Below, piece by piece: positions 56,646-64,000 of a stretch of 64,000 nucleotides of DNA; the first letter of the stretch is position 1, and the number at the start of each line of letters is the position of its first letter. Under the pieces are notes generated by a model, which saw only the letters and a program-made list of their open reading frames with translations, searched no databases and had not been told where the DNA came from. The stretch spans positions 1-64,000 of the forward strand of contig NZ_JABTEL010000013.1 of assembly GCF_013285155.1 (NCBI RefSeq), given 5' to 3'. The DNA comes from Winogradskyella undariae. Its GTDB lineage: Bacteria > Bacteroidota > Bacteroidia > Flavobacteriales > Flavobacteriaceae. The position numbers and the translations under genes are program-made.

Positions 56646-57310
56646 TTAATCTAATATGATACCTAAAGTACCTTCATAATGCCCTGTAATTGATGTACTA
56701 TCTGAGGCTAAAAAAGTATAATCAATATCGATAGTGCTGTTAGCAGGCGTATTGTAATCAATATTTATAGCATTTATTATCACCGTAGGACCTACAGTTC
56801 CTACATAATACCAAACCCCACTGGTTTCAGGAAGGTTGCTATATTCAATTCCATTTTCTGTTCCAAAGGAAGCTGAAACGACCCCATCATAAGCTATTAA
56901 AGAATCTGCTGAAAAATTAGGAGTACCAGTACTTATACTAGAACCTATATAAGTGTTTCCTGCTGAAATAAATCCAGTACCTAAATTAATATTATCAGTT
57001 ACTAAAACTTTTATTAATGCTAATTTTGAAGTACTATCAACTGAATAAGCATATTCATAACCGACACCTACATCTCCAAAAGAATCCGTGATTCTACCAT
57101 CTGTAAACATAAAATTATAGTGATCAGGATAACCATCTGCATTATTGTCTGATTGATCAATAGATATATAGCATTTACCGTTTCGTGAAATGTTGAATTT
57201 ATTGTAAATCCATCTGTTGAAGCTGCTGACGTCGCATCATCGTTATTATCGCAGCTAAAAAAAGTCAATACTATAACCGACATCAATACGTTGTTTATTA
57301 ATGATTTCAT
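56646..57310 (-). pseudogene. Frameshifted lipoprotein gene
   Basis: Two overlapping frames together make one lipoprotein gene. The first half (from 57310) gives a signal peptide and lipobox (VIVLTFFSCDN) and continues as GFTINSTFHETVNA, then turns to unrelated residues. From about 57171 the other frame reads AYISIDQSDNNADGYPDHYN, then FMFTDGRITDS, to the end at 56646. A single missing base near 57170-57172 explains this. The downstream half encodes a beta-rich domain of about 155 aa. Either a real loss-of-function mutation or a sequencing error. Confidence 0.75.
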
Positions 57311-57320
57311 AATTTGCTTT

Positions 57321-57761
57321 TTAAGGGGCTACATAATCAATTACAACACATAATTCTACCTCTTCACCTGAGGCTAGTACAATGTCTAATCGAAGCTCAT
57401 CTCCTACTGCACTTCCCGCTCTTTGACAAGTTACCACACCTGAATGATTTGTACCATTGATTACTATTTGTGGATTTGAATCTACAGCCCCCACCGTAAG
57501 TGCTCTTGTTACTACAAATGTACTTCCTGGATTGACCGAGTGATATACCTCAACAGCAGGAATACCTGGCCCATCATTATCTGGAAAATAATCTGTAACT
57601 AAGTCCGATTCAGGTATTAAAGTTAGTGTCCCTTGTATGTCTGCTGTAAGTCCTTCATAATTACAAACACTTATGTTTGGAGCATTACCATCATCATTAT
57701 CACAGTTAAATAGAGTAAGTGTAATGGCTAGTAATAAAATTGTTTTTAAAATTGATTTCAT
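57321..57761 (-). CDS. Small lipoprotein, paralogue pair 1b
   Basis: A 146-aa lipoprotein (lipobox TLTLFNCDN, Asp/Asn-rich start CDNDDGNAPN). It is a paralogue of the gene at 56137-56583: same length, CNYEGL, VTDYFPDNDGPGIPAVEV, VTCQRAGSAVGDELRLD and VELCVVIDYV. Conserved Cys in CNYEG, VTCQR and ELCVV suggest disulfide or shared fold. It lies 10 bp before the frameshifted gene and 45 bp after the 576-aa lipoprotein gene, so all three are probably one transcript. Confidence 0.72.
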   Translation of the reverse strand: MKSILKTILLLAITLTLFNCDNDDGNAPNISVCNYEGLTADIQGTLTLIPESDLVTDYFPDNDGPGIPAVEVYHSVNPGSTFVVTRALTVGAVDSNPQIVINGTNHSGVVTCQRAGSAVGDELRLDIVLASGEEVELCVVIDYVAP

Positions 57762-57806
57762 AATAATTTGAGTTTTGATTAAATTAATTTTTGAATTTTC
57801 TATGCT

Positions 57807-59537
57807 TTAAGAATCTCTCCTAGAATGTATGGTTCCAGAAATTGAATGTGTTACACCTGCATCATCTATATAATCACCAGAAAAAGTAACACTAATGTAG
57901 CCTCCAATAGCATCGTAACCTGTTATTACAAATTGAAAATTTGATGTTGTAGTTATATCTGTATCTAAATTGATATCTGCGATGTACAAGAAGGCATCAA
58001 AATCAGCCAAAGTATACGTCCCTAATACTGTAGTATCAATACTAAAATGTAATTCTCCTGCTCCAGATACTGCGTTAATATTAAACCCTCCTTCTGTATC
58101 ACTATACCCCATTACGTTTATGGATGTTATAGGTGTTTCATCATCTACTTGGTAAGTAAAAAATTCATCAACCGCATTACAAGAAATAACAGTTCCTAAA
58201 TCAGTAATTGGCTGTGCTAATGTAAATGGAATTTCTCCTGTAGATTGTGTCGTTAAGTAATCAATCCCTTCAATAGAAATACTAGTATCTGAATTACAGA
58301 TTAAGGTACTAATTTCAAAGGTTCCGTTTTCAATTACAGTATAACTTGTAAGAGCTCCGTAATTTAATTGTACGTAACCTTCTGTAATAGGATTATAATC
58401 ACAATCTAAAAAGTTACCTGTAATAACTGTTGGTTGAGCACTACCTGCTGAAATTACAATAGTTTGACTTGAGCCAGTAAAACTAGAACTAATATAATTG
58501 GTATAGATTTCATTACCACAGTAATCATAAGCAACTAAGGTTATCGTTTCACCTACAGGAATTAACCCACAAATTTGACCTTCTGAACTTGAAACACCTA
58601 CTACAGGGAAAGGGTTAATACCGAAACTTAAATTAACTTGTACGTTTGCTAACGGATTTCCATTATCATCTTCAACATTTAAACAAAACTCAGTCGTTGG
58701 AAAGCTCGCATCACAATTCCACCATGAAAAATGAGATACCATACCAACATATTCGCTTCCTGTTTTTGTAGCAAACCCCTCTTCTACCCAATAACCAGCA
58801 CCTTCATCAAAACTCCATAAGGGTATTGTGTCTGGAGCTCCAGTTAATTCTGTAGGAATTGGCATTCTAATTTCGGCTGTACTTCCTGTTGCTAGTTGTA
58901 AGGCATTACCAGAAGCATCTGTTAAACTTACATGAAGCATTCCATAGGTTTCTAAGACTTCAAATTCATCTGAAGTCGTTTTCCCTAATAACATTCCTGG
59001 CATTTCCTTGGCTATTGTAGGACTTGAAGGATCTACATGATTAATAGAATAATGAACAGAACCTGAATATAAATTCCCCGCAGCATCTTCAAAACCACCG
59101 TTAAAAGTCACTTTAGTTCCATTAGGCATTAATATTTCATTACTAGCTGTTAATGCTTGTACTGTTTCTGTTAAAAGCATAATAGCAACAGAATTACCAC
59201 CTTCTGTTGGCACTACAGATTTCATACCATTTAAGTAACCTGTTTTAGTTACTTGTATATAGGCAAACTTCTCTTGTACATCTGCATCTTCTATTATAAA
59301 GACACCATTAGAATCCGTTTGCGCTGTTTTTACTCCTATAATAACTGTAGCATTACTTATAGCTATGTTAGACTCGTCAACTACAGTTCCTATAAAGTCT
59401 TTTTGGATTATAGCACCAAATTCAAATTCTTGGTTAATTCCTTGTGACGATCCATAATCTCCAGAATCATCTGTTTCACAGTTAAACATTGTCATTGCCA
59501 TAAAAAGCAATACAAATAATTTAAAATTTAATTTCAT
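57807..59537 (-). CDS. Large secreted lipoprotein with carboxypeptidase-regulatory-like domain
   Basis: A 576-aa lipoprotein (lipobox MTMFNCET, Cys20). It shares the layout of the 584-aa protein at 50519-52273: QKDFIGTVVDESNIAISNATV, TDSNGVFIIEDA, VVPTEGG, a middle VSHFSWWNCDASFPTTEFCL and a C-terminal end SGTIHSRRDS. The two probably arose by duplication and flank the two-component system and small lipoproteins. First gene of its run on the minus strand; 527 bp of non-coding DNA lies upstream. Function unknown; likely surface protein. Confidence 0.75.
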   Translation of the reverse strand: MKLNFKLFVLLFMAMTMFNCETDDSGDYGSSQGINQEFEFGAIIQKDFIGTVVDESNIAISNATVIIGVKTAQTDSNGVFIIEDADVQEKFAYIQVTKTGYLNGMKSVVPTEGGNSVAIMLLTETVQALTASNEILMPNGTKVTFNGGFEDAAGNLYSGSVHYSINHVDPSSPTIAKEMPGMLLGKTTSDEFEVLETYGMLHVSLTDASGNALQLATGSTAEIRMPIPTELTGAPDTIPLWSFDEGAGYWVEEGFATKTGSEYVGMVSHFSWWNCDASFPTTEFCLNVEDDNGNPLANVQVNLSFGINPFPVVGVSSSEGQICGLIPVGETITLVAYDYCGNEIYTNYISSSFTGSSQTIVISAGSAQPTVITGNFLDCDYNPITEGYVQLNYGALTSYTVIENGTFEISTLICNSDTSISIEGIDYLTTQSTGEIPFTLAQPITDLGTVISCNAVDEFFTYQVDDETPITSINVMGYSDTEGGFNINAVSGAGELHFSIDTTVLGTYTLADFDAFLYIADINLDTDITTTSNFQFVITGYDAIGGYISVTFSGDYIDDAGVTHSISGTIHSRRDS

Positions 59538-60063
59538 ATTCGTTTAGGTTTAAAATTTGATTTTAAGAAATATTCTATTTTTATAAATCAGTTTTACACT
59601 TTGAAAACCGATACTCACCCTTATATCAAATAACTCATAAAATTGTTACCTCTATAAATGCTTTTTTATTTACAACTTGTATTAGTTACATATAATTACT
59701 TGCGTAAATGTGATATGAATTTGTGCATTAACATTATTACCTATATTATTTGTAATGTTTTTATCAGCTAAGGGAACTATAAATTTTATGATGTACTTCT
59801 AGATAAATTGAAATTCTATTTAAGAAGAAATTAATTTAAGATTTTAATGAAAATCGCCAGTGGTATAGTTGACAATCTAACCACTGACGATTATTCCCCT
59901 CACTAATTTATAGTATTATAAAATTAAGCCAATAGGCAGAATTAACATATAGCCATTAGATTTTGATGCAGTTTCATTCAACCAAAAACAACACTCATTC
60001 AATTAACGGTTTTGTTTGTACAATAGATTGAAAGGTTTTAAGTTTGTATTCTAAATTTATGCC
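59538..60063. other. Divergent intergenic region of 526 bp
   Basis: No gene seen. It contains an imperfect hairpin (59852-59892, AATCG-CAGTGGT / ACCACTG-CGATT with one mismatch) lacking a T-run, and a -33/-7 promoter facing the plus-strand gene. The rest is featureless AT-rich DNA. Confidence 0.5.
60015..60046 (+). promoter_or_regulatory. Flavobacterial-type promoter (-33 and -7)
   Basis: TTTG at 60015-60018 and TAAGTTTG at 60039-60046, 20 bp apart, match both halves of the Bacteroidota promoter consensus. The ATG follows 17 bp later. It is the clearest promoter in the window. Confidence 0.55.
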
Positions 60064-60585
60064 ATGGATATTGATAAGATTATCGAACTACTTTTTAATA
60101 TAGCACCTGCTGCTATCGTTGGTGCAATTGCATATTATTTCTTTAGAGAACATGTAGAGAATGAAAACAAACGAAGACATTTTTTATTGAAAAAAGATTT
60201 ACAAAAGGAAAGCTTCCCTTTACGCTTACAAGCTTACGAGCGTTTATCACTTTTTTTAGAACGAATTTCACCTTCAAAACTTTTAACAAGAGTTAACCCT
60301 ACGTCTTCTAATAAAACAGATTACGAAAGTTTATTAATTGCAACTATAGAACAAGAATTAGAACATAATATATCGCAACAAATTTATGTAAGTGATCAAT
60401 GTTGGTCTATTACATTGGCTGCAAAAAATGCAACAATTCAATTAATTAGAAAAGCCGCTATGAAAGAAACAACAGATAGTGCGAATAAGCTTAGAGAAGT
60501 TGTTTTAACTCACCTAATGGAAAACCCTGCTCCGAGTAGTGCTGCTTTGGCTTATATAAAGCAAGAAGTAAGTGAAATGTGGTAG
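60064..60585 (+). CDS. Small membrane-anchored hypothetical protein
   Basis: A 173-aa protein. One N-terminal hydrophobic helix (IIELLFNIAPAAIVGAIAYYFF, about residues 6-27) is followed by a basic stretch (NENKRRHFLLKKDLQ) and a soluble helical region (about 50-173; FPLRLQAYERLSLFLERISP, EQELEHNISQQIYVSDQCW). This pattern occurs in many Flavobacteriaceae as an uncharacterised conserved protein; I recall it only as a DUF. Monocistronic with its own promoter and terminator. Function unknown. Confidence 0.75.
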   Translation: MDIDKIIELLFNIAPAAIVGAIAYYFFREHVENENKRRHFLLKKDLQKESFPLRLQAYERLSLFLERISPSKLLTRVNPTSSNKTDYESLLIATIEQELEHNISQQIYVSDQCWSITLAAKNATIQLIRKAAMKETTDSANKLREVVLTHLMENPAPSSAALAYIKQEVSEMW

Positions 60586-60600
60586 AAATCATATTATTTA

Positions 60601-60642
60601 AACACAAAAAAGTCTTCCAATTTGGAAGACTTTTTTGTGTTT
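60601..60642 (+). terminator. Bidirectional terminator
   Basis: Perfect long stem AACACAAAAAAGTCTTCC / GGAAGACTTTTTTGTGTT, loop AATTT (actual pairing runs the whole length), 16 bp past the stop and before the convergent bshA. Confidence 0.88.
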
Positions 60643-60681
60643 AATCACTTTCAAAATTAGATAAGAAAATGAATAACTATT

Positions 60682-61821
60682 TTATTCTGTTACTAAAAAT
60701 TCTTTTAGTGTTTCTTCATAAATTTTCTCATACATCGGTACAATATTTCTTAAATCGAATTTCTGAGATTGCACTTTAGCATTCGCCTTAAATTTTTCTA
60801 ATGTTTTAATATCAGATAAGATTTTAACAGCGTTAACAGACATATCTTTAATGGCATTAACATCACTTAAATACCCAGAAAAACCATCTTCATTAACTTC
60901 TGGTAACCCTCCTGAATTAGTAGAAATAACAGGAACACTACTTGCCATAGCTTCAAGTGCTGCCAGACCAAAACTTTCTGTTTGTGATGGTAATAAAAAC
61001 AGATCACTAAAACATAAAATACGATCTATTTCATTACTATTTCCTAAGAAAATAACACGATCACTAATTCCTAATTCTTCAACTAAATGTTCTGCTGCTT
61101 CTTTTTCTGGCCCTTCACCTACCATCATTAGTTTTGCGGGTAGTTCTTTTTGAATATTATAAAAGATCTTTATAACGTCTGGTATACGTTTTACCTCTCT
61201 AAAATTACTAATATGTGTTACAATACGCTCATCATCATCTGCCATCATACCACGTTGACAATCTGTAAATTTATGTTCGTGCTTTTCGAGATCAATAAAA
61301 TTAGGCACAACAGATATTTCCCTTTTAATGTCGAATAATCTTTGAGTATCCTTCTTTAAACTTTCTGAAACAGAAGTTACCGCATTAGATTTATTAATAC
61401 TAAATGTTACTGCAGGTTTATAAAATGGATGACTCCCTACTAGGGTGATATCCGTACCGTGTAATGTAGTTACAATAGGTACAAAAATCCCTTCATCCTT
61501 TAACATTTGCTGTGCCATATAAGCGGCATAAGCATGAGGAATCGCATAGTGTACATGTAATAACTCTATACCATATAACTTTACCATATCCACTAATTTA
61601 CTAGACAATGCTAGCTCATAAGGTTGATATAAGAAAAGTGGATATTCAGGAACATGAACTTCATGAAAATGAACATTATTACTCAACAATTCTAATCTTA
61701 CAGGTTGACTGTAAGTTATAAAATGAATCTCGTGACCACGTTTTGAAAGTTCTAAACCTAATTCTGTAGCTACAACTCCACTGCCTCCAAATGTTGGGTA
61801 ACAAACTATTCCTATTTTCAT
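60682..61821 (-). CDS. bshA: N-acetyl-alpha-D-glucosaminyl L-malate synthase BshA
   Basis: A 379-aa GT4-family glycosyltransferase that makes the first intermediate of bacillithiol from UDP-GlcNAc and L-malate. The N-terminus MKIGIVCYPTFGGSGVVATE and HFITYSQPVRLE, HVHYAIPHAYAAYMA, LHGTDITLVG are typical of BshA, and the donor site has PSQTESFGLAALEAMA (E-x7-E). Length is usual. It is probably co-transcribed with or next to the following GH3-type gene as often found in Bacteroidota. Cytoplasmic. Confidence 0.93.
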   Translation of the reverse strand: MKIGIVCYPTFGGSGVVATELGLELSKRGHEIHFITYSQPVRLELLSNNVHFHEVHVPEYPLFLYQPYELALSSKLVDMVKLYGIELLHVHYAIPHAYAAYMAQQMLKDEGIFVPIVTTLHGTDITLVGSHPFYKPAVTFSINKSNAVTSVSESLKKDTQRLFDIKREISVVPNFIDLEKHEHKFTDCQRGMMADDDERIVTHISNFREVKRIPDVIKIFYNIQKELPAKLMMVGEGPEKEAAEHLVEELGISDRVIFLGNSNEIDRILCFSDLFLLPSQTESFGLAALEAMASSVPVISTNSGGLPEVNEDGFSGYLSDVNAIKDMSVNAVKILSDIKTLEKFKANAKVQSQKFDLRNIVPMYEKIYEETLKEFLVTE

Positions 61822-61950
61822 TTTAGTTTTAAATATTTAAAATTATAAGTGCCATGGTTTATTATTTGACTATAGTCGTTCTATTTTTTTAATCCTTTCG
61901 AATTAAGAAAATAAATTAAAATAAGACGTCAACGCTTATAATTTATAATG

Positions 61951-64000
61951 TTAATCTATAATTGCTTCATAGATTAAACGTTGAATTTCAGTTCTAATAT
62001 TTTCTCTTAACAAAAGGTTTTTTCCAGCTTCTGGGTATGTTCTATTTGCTAAAAAGACATATACAATTTCTTCTTCTGGATCTGCCCAAGCATAAGTCCC
62101 AGTAAATCCTGAGTGACCAAAACTTGTCATAGATAAACATCCACAGGTTGGTCCTGCTTCACCTAACTGAGGTTTATCGAAACCAATACCTCTTCTATTA
62201 TTATTTCCGCAATAATAGCAGTAATTAAACTTATCTATCGTTTCACTTTTAAGGTAACGCTTTCCTCCATAGAAACCTTTTTGCAAATACATCTGCATTA
62301 TTTTAGCAACATCATTGGCATTACTAAAAATACCAGCATGTCCGCCAACACCACCTTGCATTGCTGCTCCCATATCATGTACATAACCATGTACTTTTTT
62401 ATAGCGGTAGTAGTTGTCTATTTCAGTTGGAACAATATCTTTTAGACTGAATTTTTTTCGTGGATTATAAGTTGTGTAATTGGCTCCAAGTGATTTATAA
62501 AATCGATCTTCAGTAATTTCACTTAAAGACTTATCATAAAAACCTTCAAGATATTTCTTCAGAATGTAATATGGTAAATCACTGTAACGGTATCTTAAAC
62601 TTGGTAATAAATCACTGTCTCTAATAATTTTCTGAATCGAATCTTGGTAATCATCACGCATAAAAAGCGTACTAGTAACTTCTGTTCTAAACCCTTCAGT
62701 ACTTTCATATCTATAATACTTAGGATCTGGTAATTTTGTTACAGAATCTAACGTCGCATAATAAAAAGGTACCCATGGCTTTAAACGTGCGTAGTGCGAC
62801 AACATTTTTTTAAGTGTAATATTCTTTTTATTAGTGTTTTTATATTCTGGCATTAAATCACTCAACTTATCATCTAACGAAACAGAACCACGCTCTTCTA
62901 ACTCCATTAAAACAGGAAGTGTTGCTAATATTTTAGTTAAAGAAGCCACATCGTATATATCATCGAAATCTACTTTGTTTTTCTTTTGGTAAGTGTGATA
63001 GCCAAAATTCTTATTATAAACAACCTTACCTCTTCGGGCAACAATTAATTGAATTCCTGGTGTCATTTTACCATCAACAGCATAATTTGCTATAGAATCT
63101 ATTCTGTTTAATAAATCAGAACTCATCCCTACACGCTCTGGTAAACCATAACTTAAACTCATAATTGAATTATAAGTTTCACCTGTACCAACCGGAAAAA
63201 ATGGGCCTGCTGTTACAGGCAATTTCCCTTTAGCTTCAATAGCTCCAAAAATAAGCTGAGCAGATTTCTCTTGCGCTATTTTACTGTTCTGGTAACTTAC
63301 TACTACACTTTCTATATTTTCTACAGACAGTAAATCGTTTAAAGCATAAGGTCTTGCAAAAACATCTAATACAACGGTATTTGTTCTAGCAATTTCATAC
63401 AACCAAGCCATTTCTTGTTGAGTAAATTCAAAACTTTTCCAAGGATTGGCATTAGATTTATGAAAACCAACGACAACAGTATTATAGTTTTGAAGTTTAT
63501 CAATAGCTTCATCAAGCTTATCTGCTTTTATCTCATGAACTTTAGTGTATTTTTTTAATTCATCTAAAAAAGGAGAACCACTATCATCTCCTAAAGCGAT
63601 ATAAGCAATGTTTTTAGTTTCTAAATCCCTTAAAGGCAATAAAGAATTGGTGTTTTTTGCAACCGTAATTGCACCTTCCATAAGTTCTTCATACAAGAGA
63701 TCATCCTTTAATCTGTTAAGGTCTTTCTCTAAATCATAAATTCCTATTGGCGAATAATTATTAAGTCCAACTTTATATTTAGCCATTAATATTTTCTTTA
63801 CAGAATATGCTAAACGCTCTTCTGTAATGACACCATTCGTAATAGCTTCTACAAATTTTGCTATTCCAACTTCAGGATCCTCAGACATTAGCATTACATC
63901 ATTTCCTGCTAAAAAAGCCATTAAATCAATCTCACCACCTTTTATTAAACTCTTAGAGTTATTTACATTATTTTCTACATAATCAGCAGCGCCTTTCATG
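61951..64000 (-). CDS. GH3 glycosidase fused to beta-lactamase-type serine hydrolase (5' part missing)
   Basis: Only the C-terminal 680 or so residues are in the window; the reading frame is open at base 64000, and the Met at 63999 is probably internal. The start reads as the end of a GH3 N-acetylglucosaminidase barrel (IDLMAFLAGNDVMLMSEDPE), followed by the GH3 C-terminal domain (about 90-270). From about residue 285 a class C beta-lactamase/PBP-like domain has the active Ser-x-x-Lys in VASLTKILA, a Tyr-containing RYRYSDLPYY and HSGFTG. Such fusions occur in Bacteroidota and likely act on cell-wall muropeptides. Confidence 0.88.
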   Translation of the reverse strand, partial: MKGAADYVENNVNNSKSLIKGGEIDLMAFLAGNDVMLMSEDPEVGIAKFVEAITNGVITEERLAYSVKKILMAKYKVGLNNYSPIGIYDLEKDLNRLKDDLLYEELMEGAITVAKNTNSLLPLRDLETKNIAYIALGDDSGSPFLDELKKYTKVHEIKADKLDEAIDKLQNYNTVVVGFHKSNANPWKSFEFTQQEMAWLYEIARTNTVVLDVFARPYALNDLLSVENIESVVVSYQNSKIAQEKSAQLIFGAIEAKGKLPVTAGPFFPVGTGETYNSIMSLSYGLPERVGMSSDLLNRIDSIANYAVDGKMTPGIQLIVARRGKVVYNKNFGYHTYQKKNKVDFDDIYDVASLTKILATLPVLMELEERGSVSLDDKLSDLMPEYKNTNKKNITLKKMLSHYARLKPWVPFYYATLDSVTKLPDPKYYRYESTEGFRTEVTSTLFMRDDYQDSIQKIIRDSDLLPSLRYRYSDLPYYILKKYLEGFYDKSLSEITEDRFYKSLGANYTTYNPRKKFSLKDIVPTEIDNYYRYKKVHGYVHDMGAAMQGGVGGHAGIFSNANDVAKIMQMYLQKGFYGGKRYLKSETIDKFNYCYYCGNNNRRGIGFDKPQLGEAGPTCGCLSMTSFGHSGFTGTYAWADPEEEIVYVFLANRTYPEAGKNLLLRENIRTEIQRLIYEAIID

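Noticed and set aside
59852..59892. Imperfect hairpin as a terminator or small RNA
   Set aside because: No T-run on either strand and no gene ends nearby; role unclear.

Overview
The window is AT-rich DNA from a member of the Bacteroidota, most likely a marine Flavobacteriaceae. The case rests on several things seen here: flavobacterial-type -7 boxes (TAnnTTTG) in place of sigma70 promoters, few recognisable Shine-Dalgarno sites, several TTG starts, many lipoproteins with a Cys after a short signal peptide, a bacillithiol gene (bshA), a propeller/Y_Y_Y sensor kinase with a LytTR partner, and an ABC permease fused to an M1 peptidase. No rRNA, tRNA or CRISPR array was seen.

Region 1 (1-4.4 kb) is an accessory block. 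Five single genes of unrelated function, all on the plus strand, are separated by six diverged copies of a 70-130 bp repeat. The two best copies carry a perfect central hairpin whose sequence differs while its pairing is kept, plus outer arms that also co-vary. This resembles an integron-type gene-cassette array. One cargo unit is an IS3-family remnant cut off at the next repeat. The array runs off the left edge.

Region 2 (4.5-10.4 kb, minus) is a TolC-MacA-MacB tripartite efflux operon ending in a DUF1566 lipoprotein. Region 3 (10.7-21.0 kb) is a methylmalonyl-CoA module: meaB and an acyl-ACP thioesterase on the plus strand, then on the minus strand epimerase, carboxyltransferase, OadG-like subunit, biotin carrier, OadB-like Na+ pump and both mutase subunits. 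Together these can interconvert succinyl-CoA and methylmalonyl-CoA and couple decarboxylation to Na+ export. A second, ATP-driven carboxylase set (biotin carrier, biotin carboxylase, carboxyltransferase) lies at 38.3-42.3 kb.

Region 4 (21-30.3 kb) is ordinary chromosome: lipoate ligase, PAQR/hemolysin III protein, DUF4294 protein, ABC-M1 fusion with its ATPase, M42 peptidase and a NUDIX hydrolase. Region 5 (30.6-36.2 kb, minus) is a compact operon of mostly unrecognised genes behind a WYL-domain regulator: a 42-aa CxxC protein, a 69-aa protein, a 593-aa coiled-coil protein with one central hydrophobic segment, a 207-aa helical protein, a 98-aa membrane protein, a YARHG/SH3 lipoprotein and an HNH-nuclease-like protein. 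TGTC/GACA palindromes sit in front of it. This is the best candidate for an undescribed conflict or stress system.

Region 6 (36.2-50.4 kb) holds a flippase, a PrsW protease, the carboxylase set, an MsbA-type exporter, a Bcr/CflA transporter, a YciO/Sua5 protein, a UvrD/PcrA helicase and an AsmA-like protein. Region 7 (50.5-59.5 kb, minus) has a two-component system between two pairs of paralogous secreted lipoproteins, with one frameshifted lipoprotein gene among them. Region 8 (60-64 kb) has a small membrane protein, bshA and the 3' part of a GH3/beta-lactamase fusion cut by the window edge.
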